Positions 32,885-44,231 of a stretch of DNA of 64,000 nucleotides are shown one piece after another. The DNA comes from Henckelia pumila (taxonomy: Eukaryota > Streptophyta > Magnoliopsida > Lamiales > Gesneriaceae). Location: assembly GCF_033568475.1 (NCBI RefSeq), contig NC_133122.1, forward strand, positions 19,971,206 to 20,035,205. Direction: 5' to 3'. Positions within the stretch are counted from its first letter, which is position 1; each line of letters opens with the position of its first letter. Under the pieces are notes generated by a model. That model was not told the DNA's origin. It was given only the letters and a program-made list of their open reading frames with translations, and did no database searches. A program made the position numbers and the translations under genes.

Positions 32885-34176
32885 TTAGGATCCTACACCA
32901 GCCTCGCCTGTAATAACAGCCTCCTAAAAATTGCAAATAGAACAAATAGGGGAACAGCCAAGACTTAATACAAAAGTTAAAAAAAATGGCTATACTAGAA
33001 TTGCTGAAAATGTTGAATCTCACCTTCTCAATGTCCTTTTCATCCTTTTCGTTTGAAAAGGAACCAGATTGTTTAGAAAACCTGCAGAATAGACGTGGTC
33101 TAGCCCATCACATAATTATTCAAAACTGTTTTATTGATACAAGAAAGACACTATGACTGGAATGCCAAGAACCTGATTGCCCTAGCTTTCTTTTTATCTT
33201 CCTCCATTGGATCAGGCTTGGAAATGGACCCAAATCGAGCAAGTCGAGCTTTCTTCTTTGCGTCCTCATCAGCGGAGACAGTTTGCACAGCCCCAAATCT
33301 AGGAAACACAAAATATGATGTTAACAGAAAGACCCAAAAAACATGAACATCAGATAAGAAAAGACAAACCTCTCAGCTCTAGCCTTCCTCTTCAGCTCCT
33401 CTGATTTCTTGGAAGAATCTGATCCATTGACGGTTGTACCAGTTCCAAACCTACATTTGAATTGTGCGACCAAAAAATCGCTTCACAAAATAAGTACATT
33501 TTATTTGCTAATAAACTCTGAAGAGGCTACTATAGAGGGCTAATAGCATAAGCAGCTCTCCTGAAAACCCACTCAACACATATGAAAGTGATTTCTTCGA
33601 ACAACAAAATAACAGAAATTCCTACTGAAAAAAAAAACCTAGAAGCTGAACAACAAAAGCGTTTAATCATATCATGAAATGAACAATATGGCTGCTTCGT
33701 GAGAACCAAAATAAACAGGAAAGAAGAGTCGGATTTAATAGAGGAGATTGATAAAGCAATCTCTAATCTATTTCAAAAGGGTCCATCTTGGAGCTCACAA
33801 TAACAAACCCTAAGCTTAATCCTGGCACAGAACCGTCAAATACCAAACACACTGAAAACAGAAGTAAACGAGAAAGAGAAAACAGAAAACTAAACCTCTC
33901 CGCTCGGGTATTTCGCTTCTCCTCTTCAGTAAGCTTGACAGACACTCCAAAGCGCTCAGCGCGCTTCATCTTCTTCTCGATATCCGTAGCTGCAGCGCTG
34001 CCATTAACGTCGGTCGTTTTCGCATCGACCTCCTCGAACTTACCCGTCGCTTTATCAGCATCTGATTCGGAAGACGTCGCCGGAATGTTTGAGGAGGCGT
34101 GTTTGGTCGTCGGATCCGAATCCAGGTTCGAAAGCTTTCTAGGGTTTTCTACTTTGATAGCAGTCGCCGCCGCCAT
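32885..34176 (-). CDS. MOS11: MOS11-like mRNA-export / THO1-related protein (five exons, 194 aa)
   Basis: The minus-strand exons are 34,176-33,896, 33,450-33,370, 33,298-33,173, 33,081-33,024 and 32,923-32,885; all are GT-AG and join in frame to 194 codons. After an acidic, low-complexity N-terminus comes a run of related basic motifs: [34 protein letters not shown] and RAIRF. This repeat pattern marks the THO1/MOS11 C-terminal domain. MODIFIER OF SNC1 11 in Arabidopsis, homologous to human CIP29, acts in nuclear mRNA export and plant immunity; that is known of the family and inferred here. Each repeat coincides with an exon boundary splitting the same Arg codon, so the domain probably grew by exon duplication. 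Length is close to the family norm. The gene is divergent from the TerC gene 1.6 kb away. Confidence 0.87.
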
Positions 34177-35785
34177 ATCAGCTGTATATTCGGAGTTTTT
34201 TGTGAGTATGTGGGAACGTAAAGTATGCTAAATGAAGCCTAAAGTTGAGAGAAATGGCGATTTGGTGGGTTTTCGCTTTGATTCTGATGGGGAACAGATA
34301 TGCCGAATATCATCTATATCGTTGTTAATTAAAAAATAAATAAAATAATTCTACTAATTACCTTAATTAAAAAATTAAAAATTTAATGTAATTTTTAAAG
34401 CACGAGTACTCTCATTTTAAAAAAAAATTAAAAAGAAGTATTTAAAATTTTGTTCATGATAAAAATTGAAATATTTATTTGGATAAGGTTTTTAAAAAAA
34501 TTTCTATAGGGCTGCATTTACTTGTTGAGATATCATTATATGTAAAAATTTTGTACAATGACTGTTAAAATGAATTTGAAGGATGTAGAAGAATGAAAAA
34601 TACATGGTAAATGTTTACTTTTGTGTTCATGAAATTTGAATTATTAGTTGAATATTGTAAATTATATTATTGATCGTTCTCATTTATCAAAATTATGGAG
34701 TATCAAAAATTATGAAGGTTTAAGACTAGATAAAATTGAGTAAGAAAAAATTTCATCTCATATTCCCATTAATGAGATTGAGGACAAGTCGGTGGCCGGT
34801 AAATGGTGGTATAAAATATGAGAAATCGAGAGGTAAATGAGGAATTATGGGAGGGTAAATTATAATTTCTCTCGATTTTTATTAAAATTATAGATCAGAA
34901 CATGTTATATCTTGTGAAAGATTATTAAGGATGAGAAAACTTGTGAATCATGGTTGAATGACGGACATGGTGATTCGAGAAAAACTGTTTTTTTTTAAGT
35001 AAACAATGAATGAGATTGAATTAATGTGTTTATCTTATGTTTATCGAGCCAATCAAACACACACAATAGTTTTTAAAGAATAGTTGATGAATTTTTTTAT
35101 TTTTTGAATTAAAAAGGCAGATTAAATATGAGAATTCACTTTTAAACTGAAAGTTCGAACTATCTTATTTTTATGAAAGGTCAGCGTACAACTATTCAAT
35201 TTTAAACTGAAAGTTCGAACTATCTTATTTTTATGAAAGATCAGCATACAACTATTCAATTAAACCAACAAAATTGTTTGTAATTTTAACCTTTACAAAA
35301 ATATATTTATAAAGTTCTTTTTCAATACATTATTATTATTATTCTAAAAAATGCAGCTTAAACATGATTAAACAAGAAACGTAATGAAAAATCAAACATT
35401 TTTACATTTGATATAATAAGTGATAAAAAGAGTCAGTGTCTTTGCATCTAATTTAGATTGATACGACTATATGAGAGTACATTTAAAATATTTTGTTTAA
35501 TAAAGTATCTATATATATATATATATTTTTTGACAAGAATTTAATAAAGTATATTTTAGTATATTATTCTTTCCCCGAAATAGATATATTATTCTTTTGT
35601 GGATAAATTCTTTACAAAAAAAAACAGACCATAAATTAGATTTAAAAATATGTTTAATCAGCTCACGAAAGGACGATTATGCCCTCGTGACAAAAATACC
35701 GTGGATAACTGGTCTGGATTCATGGCCGAGAATCGACGCGGGTTCCCCATTTGATTGCAGCTTAATCACAAGAAAATTCCAAGCC
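34177..35785. other. Divergent intergenic region, MOS11-like / TerC
   Basis: It must contain the promoters of both flanking genes. It is mostly AT-rich, with a 60-bp tandem duplication (35,141-35,260) and a short (TA)n run near 35,510-35,526. No other feature supported. Confidence 0.5.
35141..35260. repeat. Tandem repeat, two copies of a 60-bp unit
   Basis: The units 35,141-35,200 and 35,201-35,260 start TTTAAACTGAAAGTTCGAAC and differ by only two G-to-A changes, so the duplication is recent. Confidence 0.9.
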
Positions 35786-38700
35786 ATGAAATTGGCTTCT
35801 ACTACTATCCACGCCAATGCAACTCGATTTCCATCCACTCTGCTGAAATCATCCCCATCTACGAGTGTTCGAATTCGATTCGCTCTTCGCCATTCTTACC
35901 CCTTTTTACCTGGTAGTGTTCACTTGCTACTTGATTTCTTTTTTGCTTTGTGTGGTTTTTAACGCTTGTTTTCGTTTTCGAATTGCAGCGGGGTGTGTTT
36001 GTGGTCGAGATGTTTCTTATTGTTCCACATTTGTATCCGCGAGGAGAACCGAGCGGGAGCAAGAAGCGTCTGTTCCATGTAAGAGTGCTTAGTAGTTGGA
36101 TATTTGTAAATTTATCGACTTAATTCATCTGTTCAGGCTGGTTGATTGTGAATTTGTTGATATTGACTTATGTTTGTGGTATTTACGCTATGTATAGACT
36201 CTAGATATCACAGTAAGTATTTCAGGGTTCCCAGCACAACTATTTGATTTAAAATGCCTGGACGCATACAAAATTTTTACTTGTTCAAGATTTTTAGCGC
36301 CTTTTCGGATTTGATTCATTATGTAAGGGGTACATATAGTATCAAAACATGGAGAAGGAACATGATGGTGAGTGCTTAGAAATGTCTTTCTCATTTGTTT
36401 ATTTTAAGCTGCACAAAACCAGTGGATTGGTTCTAGTGTCTTCTCGGTATAGTATACGATTCTGATGCATGGGATAAAAAAGGTAGCGATATCCTTGAAT
36501 CATTTTGAAGGCTAAACTACATTATTAAATGATAACATGAAAATGTGATGTGCTTTCTACTGTATACCCCTCTTGTAAATGGAAGTCTTGAAGGTGGGGC
36601 CGCTCTCTAGAATGAGCATGAAGGCTAAATTACATTAATTGAAAACGAGAAAAGTTCTGGCATAGCTTATTAAAAATAATTTGGCTGGTGAATTATTATT
36701 GCAGCAAAGGAGTCAACCAGATCTCAGTCCCATGAGGGAATTGATCGCAATGACAGCTCATGCAATGATTCCTCTAGTAGTGATTCAGGAGAAGTGACTT
36801 TGAGCACGGCAGATTACTCCTCCTCTCTAAGAACTGTGGCCTTATGCGTATGATTTCTCAGATTGTAATTCATAATTATTCATATTTAGTTCGAAGTAAC
36901 CTAAATTAGTATCAGTATAGTCAATTGATGTTGTAGGTATTCTCAGCAGTTGTGTTTGGTATTGGTTTGGGTTTCAAAGATGGAGTCAGCAAGGCTTCTG
37001 AATTTTTTACTGGGTATGATCCTAGACCTACTAGTCAACTTGTCATTAGTTTTACAATTTACAAATGCATGCTTTATGCAAACTGCTTCAGCTGGAGCTG
37101 ACAAAACTTCACCATTTCCTCCATTTCAGCTTGTTGTCGTGCAATTCAATCAGATATACAAATTTGAAAGTGTTATGTAAAGATCACATAGTTTGAGATT
37201 TTGTTATGGCGTTTGACATGTGAAGTGAAAATTGCATTTATTAATTCACTTTTTTGTTTGAAGACTTTCTCCAATTTCCGGAATTGGGAACCACAGTTAT
37301 CAGTAGTATATTAAAAAAAAATCATGTATGTTGTCAGTGTATGTTTACATTGGTCATACCGAAAAGAGAATGGTGCATGATACATTAATTTATGTATTCA
37401 CAAAATTATTTTTATGTTCAATGTCTCTGCATAGCATTATCAAAGGAATGCTATCGTAAATCTGTGTTAAATACTGGTATTATTTTTAACTAACTTTAGT
37501 TGAAGTTGCTTCTCTGTCTTTATGTCTTACCCTGTGTTGCTAAAGTTGGCATTCCACTCTTAAATAGTCAATAGATCACTCAACAAAGAAAACTAAAAAA
37601 AAAAAAAAAAAAACCACATGCACACATTTAAATGACCACCCTTTTGGATTGATGTTTTTAGTAGGTTTTTCTTACTCTTATATAACTAATGCTGGGCAGT
37701 GATTTGGTTATACTCTGACATCACCAGTTAGTATCCATATGAAACTTTTTTTTGCTGACTTGTGCGTGACTGTTTACACTGTTGATTTTCAGGTATCTTC
37801 TGGAGCAGTCTTTATCAGTGGACAATCTATTCGTATTTGTCCTAATATTTAACTATTTCAAAGTGCCACTTGATTATCAGGTCTAGCATTACAGTTTCAT
37901 GCATTTATCAATTCCTATTCTCATTTCCATTTAAAATCGTCATATATAGTTTTATCATGTGTAATATATTTGGTGGAAACCCACTATTTGACTCTTTATT
38001 GGGGCTTAAAACCCACAATTTGATCAAGTTTAGAACCGGGTGCTCTCTTATGGTATTGCTGGTGCAATAATCTTCCGATTGTCATTGATACTTCTTGGTA
38101 CAGCAACCCTCCAGGTCACTTGCCATACCCTGGTTCATCAAAATTGATTTATCTGAGACTTTAGAGCCAGCGGCTTTCTTTTAAATCATATATTGAAGCT
38201 GTTGTTTCATGTCATCTCCAGAGATTTGAGGCAGTTAATCTATTGCTGGCAGCAATACTATTATACTCGTCATTCAAGGTGACATTCTTACCTGTTAATG
38301 TGTAACTGGTTACAGCTGTTATTCATTCTGTTTTTCATCCTGCTTGCTGTGCTATCCTGATTTCGTCTACAATTTTATAATCGATCAAAATCTTTTGCTA
38401 ATTCATTGACAGACTTGAGTAAGCATACCTTGGATCCACTTATAACTGGAATATGCTTTCATCTTGTTATTTTGGTTTTTGATTTTGTTGCATCTAACAC
38501 AAGCATTTTCTTACTTTGTAGTTCTCTTCATTTTTCGGCTATTTAGTTTCCGTGACATGTATTTAGAAGTTACTAACAGTGTTTGTGACATGCTAAATAA
38601 AGTTTGTAAAGATGTGTTTTTTTAATTGTGAGCTTTGTTAGTCTTCAGCTGTATTAACAGAAACTACAGGATGGCATCCTATTATTATGCCTCAAACTCA

Positions 38701-41700
38701 ATGATGACAAGTAAATAGTTGTTTAAGATCCTTTATCCCAGTGTACGTTCATGAGTAACTAAAATGAATGTAGCTAGTTTGGACTTCGGACCCACTTATT
38801 GAACATGTTTATTACTCTTATATTGCTTTTGTAAACATTCTTCTGTTGTGCCTTTTATTTGAAGATGTAAATCTGACTCTTTTTCTGACATCATACTTTC
38901 CAGTGACCAATTCATGAAGTAACCAGAAATTATCTCTGGGATCATTCATTCGTATCTTTATGCTGCTGGTTGAATGGCATCCTATATTTTCATAATTTTC
39001 TATGCTCAATTATATCACCATCTATTTTCCATTTTTCTTCAACTTTGTAATGTGGTTACTGTGAACTGAATTTATCTTCTAAACTTGATTGGTGTACAAT
39101 GTTTTTTCAGTTATTTGCTGCAGGAGATGAAGATACTGATCTCTCAAATAACTTCATCGTAAAGACGTGCCAGAAATTTATTCCTGTAACTTGTAATGCT
39201 CTCTCTCTCCTTCTCTCTCTCTCTACATACCATAACTGCACATCCACTCCAAAAACCATGCAACAAATGGTCAATATCTTTGCAATAACTTAACAAACCA
39301 ACCCGTAACTCTACATTTAGGGGCCGCCATGAGGCATGCAAAATGATCCTTTTTGACCAGTTATTTTTAAGAAGCGGGGAAGAAAGCGAGGTCCCTGAAT
39401 AGAATATGTTATCTATTTCTTGGAGTCATTATCATGAACCTCTGCAATGATAGTACAAGCTGTGAAGCCTGAAAATTGTTCTGGGCAAGATGGAGGTGAC
39501 AGAGATAGGGATGGCTGCAGCAGCCCAGAAGAGTGGAGGGTTTGTGATACCTCTGATTTGATAGATATTTTAGCAGAGTAACTATGTGTGGCGTAAGGGA
39601 GAGACAGCTGTACATAATGCTGAAGAGTTTAGGGCCTTCAGTTCTTTGTTCTTACTAAAGTTTCAATATATTGGGGAAATGTGTGCTTATCATTGTCAAG
39701 GGCTCATATATGTTTGATTGGAGTTATTTCCTTACTTGCATCATGCAAAGTGTTGGCTAGGTCCACGACTTTATTATGTTCATTGATTTTTTTTTTTTTA
39801 TGTTCTCGATTTGCAGCTGATTATGATGGTAATCGATTTATAACTCTACAAGATGGCATGTGGAAAGTAAGTTCAGATGGCAACAGTTCTGACTACTCTA
39901 AAATGTCCTAGATTGTGGCTTTATTATTATTATCAAACCATTTCTTGCCAGAGGCTATTCAAGCACGGACTCGATACTCTTTCTTTAGATGCGCCCTTAA
40001 AGCGCCTCATCACATCTCTGACATTTTATGATACATCTTCAGCATCCCCATGTTCAAATAGGATTAACTTTGCCTTGATTTGATTCTTAACTTCGTTTCT
40101 AACAGGATTCAAACATTTTGGGCAGGCTACTCCTTTACTTCTGACAGTTGCAGTTATTGAACTCAGCGATATTGCATTTGCTGTAGGTCTCTCATTCCTC
40201 AGCAACAACAGCAACAAGGAGAACATGTGTGAAGTAGCACTAACACTTTATTCTTCTAATTTGATGGGTTTAATATTTGTCGTGTGTCAGGTGGATTCCA
40301 TACCGGCCGTTTTCGGAGTCACACGGGATCCTTTTATAGTTTATACATCTAACCTCTTTGCCATTCTAGGTACTTCTTTTGCCTGTGTCCTTTAGTATTT
40401 CCCATTGTTTTTGGGGTACCAGGTTACTGTTTGCCAGATAACTAATGATATCAAGATGGAATTACTTCCTTAAACAAGGAATAAATATCATCTGTAACTT
40501 TTGCATTCAAAATCTGGATCATGTAGCAACATGCAAACATCGCATTGTTAAATATATTGTTGTAGATGCTTCTTTAATCTGTGGACGCTTGTGTTTGACC
40601 GCCTTGTTGAAATGAGTATTTATTGATAATTTTTTCCTTAGCAGAACGTTACCTGGTTTGTTTAGTAATTTTTATGTAAAATATATAGCTTAAGGACTTC
40701 GTAGAAAAATTCATCTATGATTTGCCAGGATTCTTATTCTTTACTTTTCGTTCTGTAGGTCTAAGGTCATATTACACGCTCATTTCCGCAAAAATGGCAG
40801 AGTTGGAGTACTTGCAAGTAAGATTCTTCTAGTTTGATTTGGTCTCAGCATGAAGCTGTGCAGTTGGGAGATTCATGCTGTTTGAGTTCCCAAAGTTCAT
40901 GTTTGGCCCCCTTGGTTTAGGATATGATTAATACATCTTTATCTGATTGAAGCCAGCTCTAAGTGGCGCATGTAGTTTGCAGGAATGAAATTGCAATTCT
41001 CTAATATGTATGTACCCTGTTTTAGTGTGCCTCCATTATCCTCAAACCCCCAAATTCCGTAATCTTTTTTCTGTCCACTTCATCATCACCTCTATCATTC
41101 ATCACCCCATAATCCAACCCCTTCCTGCTTCTTCGTCTCTGCTCATCCTCTTGCTATCATCAACACCACTATCTTCCATAACCTGTGTATTTCACTATTT
41201 CTATATTCCCACTTTGATTTTGCTAGATCTGATTATGGTTGCTAAAACTAGGCCTGTAATAACACTAGCATGATGTAAAGAAAACAAACAATAGAAATCA
41301 TGTAGAGAGCAAATCAACTTTTCCCACTAAGCGAATGTCAGTCCTAGTTTATGCTGGTCCAAAGTGAGTGATACTGAAAAGTAAAGAAGAATTGTTTAGA
41401 GAGCATAGTAACTTTTCCCACTAAGCCAATGTCAGTCCTAGTATATGCCGGTCCAAAGTGAGTGATGCTGAGAAGTAAAGAGGCATGTTATTGAGCATGT
41501 TATTGTTTCCATTCTTAAAAATACCTTCTGGCGAACTCCAAAAATATCAGAATGAAAAAACATTCTTATGTGGACCCTTATTTAAACCACTTCTCATCTC
41601 TTTCCTCCAAAAACGTGCTTTCTGCCTATGTGTTAGTATTTCATTTAGTTTGGGCTTTGAAGATGGGAAATAAGTTATGGGTGGATTTGACAAATAAGAT

Positions 41701-42225
41701 GATTAAAAAGTTAGTGTGGTAGTCTGTAATCACAGTCGGAGGTCCAGTGAGATTGTATTGTGAAAAATTCTGGTGAAAATAATCAACCCATGCCATATTC
41801 TAAAATGGCAGATAACTATGATAATTCATTTGATATCATGCTGGTTTCTGGTCTCTGATTCAAAAGACAGCAGCAGCCAGCTACGAGCATTAGAAAAAAT
41901 CATATTTCACTTCTTGTGCTACTATTTTTAAGTATGATTGGCTTTTCTCTTCACTGCTAAGCCACGTGCTAACGCCAATCTCCAATTCTGTTAATCAGCC
42001 TGCAATTGGTGTTATTCTTGGATTCATCGGCAGTAAGATGATATTAGATTTCTTTGGTACGTGTAATAGATTGCATCGCATTTCTTTGACTCATATATAG
42101 CCGTAGTCATTTTCCCCATTCGTCATCCAGGTTTCCATATACCGACCGAGGTTTCTCTTGGGTTTGTGGCTGCGTCTCTTGGCACAGGGGTGTCGCTGAG
42201 TCTACTGAAGAAATCTGATGAATAA
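35786..42225 (+). CDS. Chloroplast TerC-family membrane protein, PDE149-like (14 exons, 380 aa)
   Basis: The exons are 35,786-35,912; 35,989-36,078; 36,705-36,847; 36,937-37,013; 37,793-37,880; 38,034-38,114; 38,222-38,278; 39,111-39,192; 39,817-39,866; 40,126-40,182; 40,291-40,369; 40,759-40,817; 41,999-42,056; 42,131-42,225. Every border is GT-AG and the phases close to 380 codons. The N-terminal 60-100 residues are basic and Ser-rich with few acids, a likely plastid transit peptide. From about residue 115 several hydrophobic helices carry the two TerC signatures: EQSLSVDN (about 150-157) and [11 protein letters not shown] (about 276-287), followed by FAILGLRS. Bacterial TerC is linked to tellurite resistance and metal handling. 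The Arabidopsis plastid homologue (PIGMENT DEFECTIVE 149) is needed for thylakoid biogenesis and membrane-protein insertion; this role is inferred here. The first exon boundaries and exact transit cleavage are least certain. Confidence 0.9.
41304..41483. repeat. Tandem repeat in a TerC intron (94-bp period)
   Basis: The units starting at 41,304 and 41,398 share AGAGAGCA, CTTTTCCCACTAAGC, ATGTCAGTCCTAGT and GGTCCAAAGTGAGTGAT, with about ten differences. They lie in the 1.2-kb intron 12. Confidence 0.85.
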
Positions 42226-42924
42226 TGTGTGAAAGGGTGGATGAAGTGGAAGAATCCAAAAAAGAGAGATCACATGTGTATCTTCTCTGCCTTCATTTGG
42301 CAAAAGCCTACTTGGGTTTTGCTGCAATGCTGGTTTTATTAATTTTGTTATCTACAATTACCTTATTGAAGTTATTTTTGACTCCTGGTCAGAAGGCTTC
42401 ATCTACTTTTCTCATGGCCTTGGCCCTTGTTCTCACAGGGTGATGTGAAATAGTTTAAATCAAAGGATTTAATTCGAAAGAATTTTAGTTTTATCATTTA
42501 AATCCATCGTATTTGTTTATATGCATGAATTTTGACCCGATTTGAAATATTCAAAACATAATAAATAAAATAAGATTTGGACCCAATTAAAGTCGAATTT
42601 ATTGACCTGGGTGGTGCCGGGCTGGTCGAGTTATCTGTTTGTATTGCCATTTGTGTATGCCTACAGTGAAAAGCTTTGATTTTGAGAAAGAATTTTTTTT
42701 CAGTCAATGAACATATATTAAAGAATATATTTTTGATATAAAATGTTTTTAGTCAAATTAATATATATTATACAATATTTTTTTTGGTACATTACAAAAA
42801 AAATAATTTTTTCAATGAAATATGATACTTTAAATATAGAAAGTAGAACTTTTCATGGATTTGATAAAGTTGGGAGTCTGTTTCATAGAGTCGATCCGTG
42901 ACTGATTTCACGTGAGTTTTTGAC
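42226..42924. other. TerC 3' UTR and intergenic DNA
   Basis: Sequence after the TerC stop, AT-rich beyond 42,440. The 72-codon frame that overlaps the stop is judged fortuitous. Confidence 0.5.
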
Positions 42925-43560
42925 GAGGGAGGCCTTTATGGAGGGCAAGGGCCCACTACAAAAGAGGGCCCCGATTATTTTTTTAAAATTACTATATTGT
43001 CTATATAATTTTAGTTAATTATAGAAAAAATGAAATAATTGGGAATTACTTTTCATGACAAACATGTAATGCAACCATAAGTTGATCTCTTCCTTTTCAA
43101 TTCTTACCTTATAAAAATAAAATATAAAAATCTCCACAATTCATCCTTCGTATTTTGTATTATCATCATATTCAAGTAATTTATTTATTTATTTAGATTT
43201 CGTGTATACCTGTATTAATTAGGTTTATTAGTTTAAATTTGAGAATTGAGAATATAGTCATGGCCTATAAAAAAATTTCTAAGTTAAAATTATTGAAATC
43301 GTATTAAAAAACCAAGTAACTCAAGAGAAATTGAATGGTTTAGTCATCATTAGCATTGAAAAAGTCAAGTTTGATGATATTTCAAATGAAGAAATAATTG
43401 AAGGATTTGCTTTTAAAAAAATACAAGAAAAGTGCATTTTAAATAATATTGGCTGATGAATAAGTTATTTTGAGAAATTATGTAAAAAAAAAAAACTATT
43501 TCTAGTATGAAATTTAAAATATGCAGTTTTTCAATTACATATTATAGTTACTTTGATTAT
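42925..43560 (+). pseudogene. hAT transposon relic with transposase C-terminal fragment
   Basis: A frame at 43,313-43,455 reads TQEKLNGLVIISIEK, then EEIIEGFAFKKIQEK. This matches the extreme C-terminus (dimerisation region) of plant hAT/ZMYM1-like transposases as I know them. The GC-rich end at 42,930-42,980 (GGGCCCCGATTATTTTTTTAAAA) resembles the right terminus of the 815-bp element at 3,278, read on the opposite strand (GGGCCCCCGATTATTTTTTAAAA). So this appears to be a decayed, internally deleted relative of the same hAT family. Exact ends and the 8-bp duplication were not found. Confidence 0.6.
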
Positions 43561-43739
43561 GATATTAAATTATTATAGTTATTTATTAGGGTAAATGATT
43601 TAAAAATCTCTACCAACCCTTCAAACTTTATCTTAACTCCCTAACCACAATTTTCTTTATTTCAACTCCCTAGTGGTCTCCATTTTTGAATTAAATATTA
43701 TTTAGCAACTAATCCTTTGTACGTGGCATTGTTAACCTA

Positions 43740-44231
43740 TCGAACCAGTTCCGGCCATGTAAGACTATCAGTTACGCAAGGTTTCCAGCCGATACACTCC
43801 GAATTAGGGTCCAACATGCTTTCGTGAGATGAAATAAATTTAAATACCTCTTTGACCAAAATGTCGTCGGGTCATACCTGCCGAGTTTTACGAAGTGCTC
43901 CTCACACTCCAACCACGCAGTCGCAACAGATGGTTTCTGGACAAGCTCCTTCAACGACACCCAGCACAGCCTTAATTCATTTTCTACCTTAAAGCGTATG
44001 GTATATAAATTTAATTATAAAATATGAGCATGAAAGAACAAGAGGCTTTAAAGAAATTATTCAGACATGATATTATTACATAAATCAACTCCTTTGAAGA
44101 AGAGAAGACAACTTGTTTAGCTACTCATAGTAGCCTTGTTCTTGTAATACATAAAGAAAACTTAATACAATAGAGAGACAAATATTACAACAATTTATTT
44201 GTAAGAAAACTGAAGGGAATGATCGATGTCT
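43740..44231 (-). pseudogene. Endogenous pararetrovirus remnant: transcript leader side
   Basis: This sequence directly adjoins, across the 5-bp duplication TGTCT of element A, the pararetroviral promoter at 61,931-62,100. Before that insertion it lay immediately downstream of the TATA box. It contains an AATAAA-like word (ACAAATAAATTG on the minus strand) close to the presumed start. A 62-codon open stretch at 43,960-43,772 has no recognised family. Assignment depends on the caulimovirid reading frame further right, so it is partly inference. Confidence 0.45.

Noticed and set aside
33788-34231. 147-codon plus-strand frame opposite MOS11 exon 1
   Set aside because: Antisense shadow of an exon supported by motif repeats and splice sites.
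36188-37180. Frames of 68-76 codons within TerC introns
   Set aside because: They run across splice sites of a well-supported exon series or are antisense to it.
42225-42443. 72-codon frame with hydrophobic segment overlapping the TerC stop codon
   Set aside because: It lies in the expected TerC 3' UTR, has no recognised homology, and a downstream short frame is not expected to be translated.
43615-43740. Possible MITE near ATTTAAAAATCTCTACCAACC
   Set aside because: A matching inverted end and target duplication could not be found.
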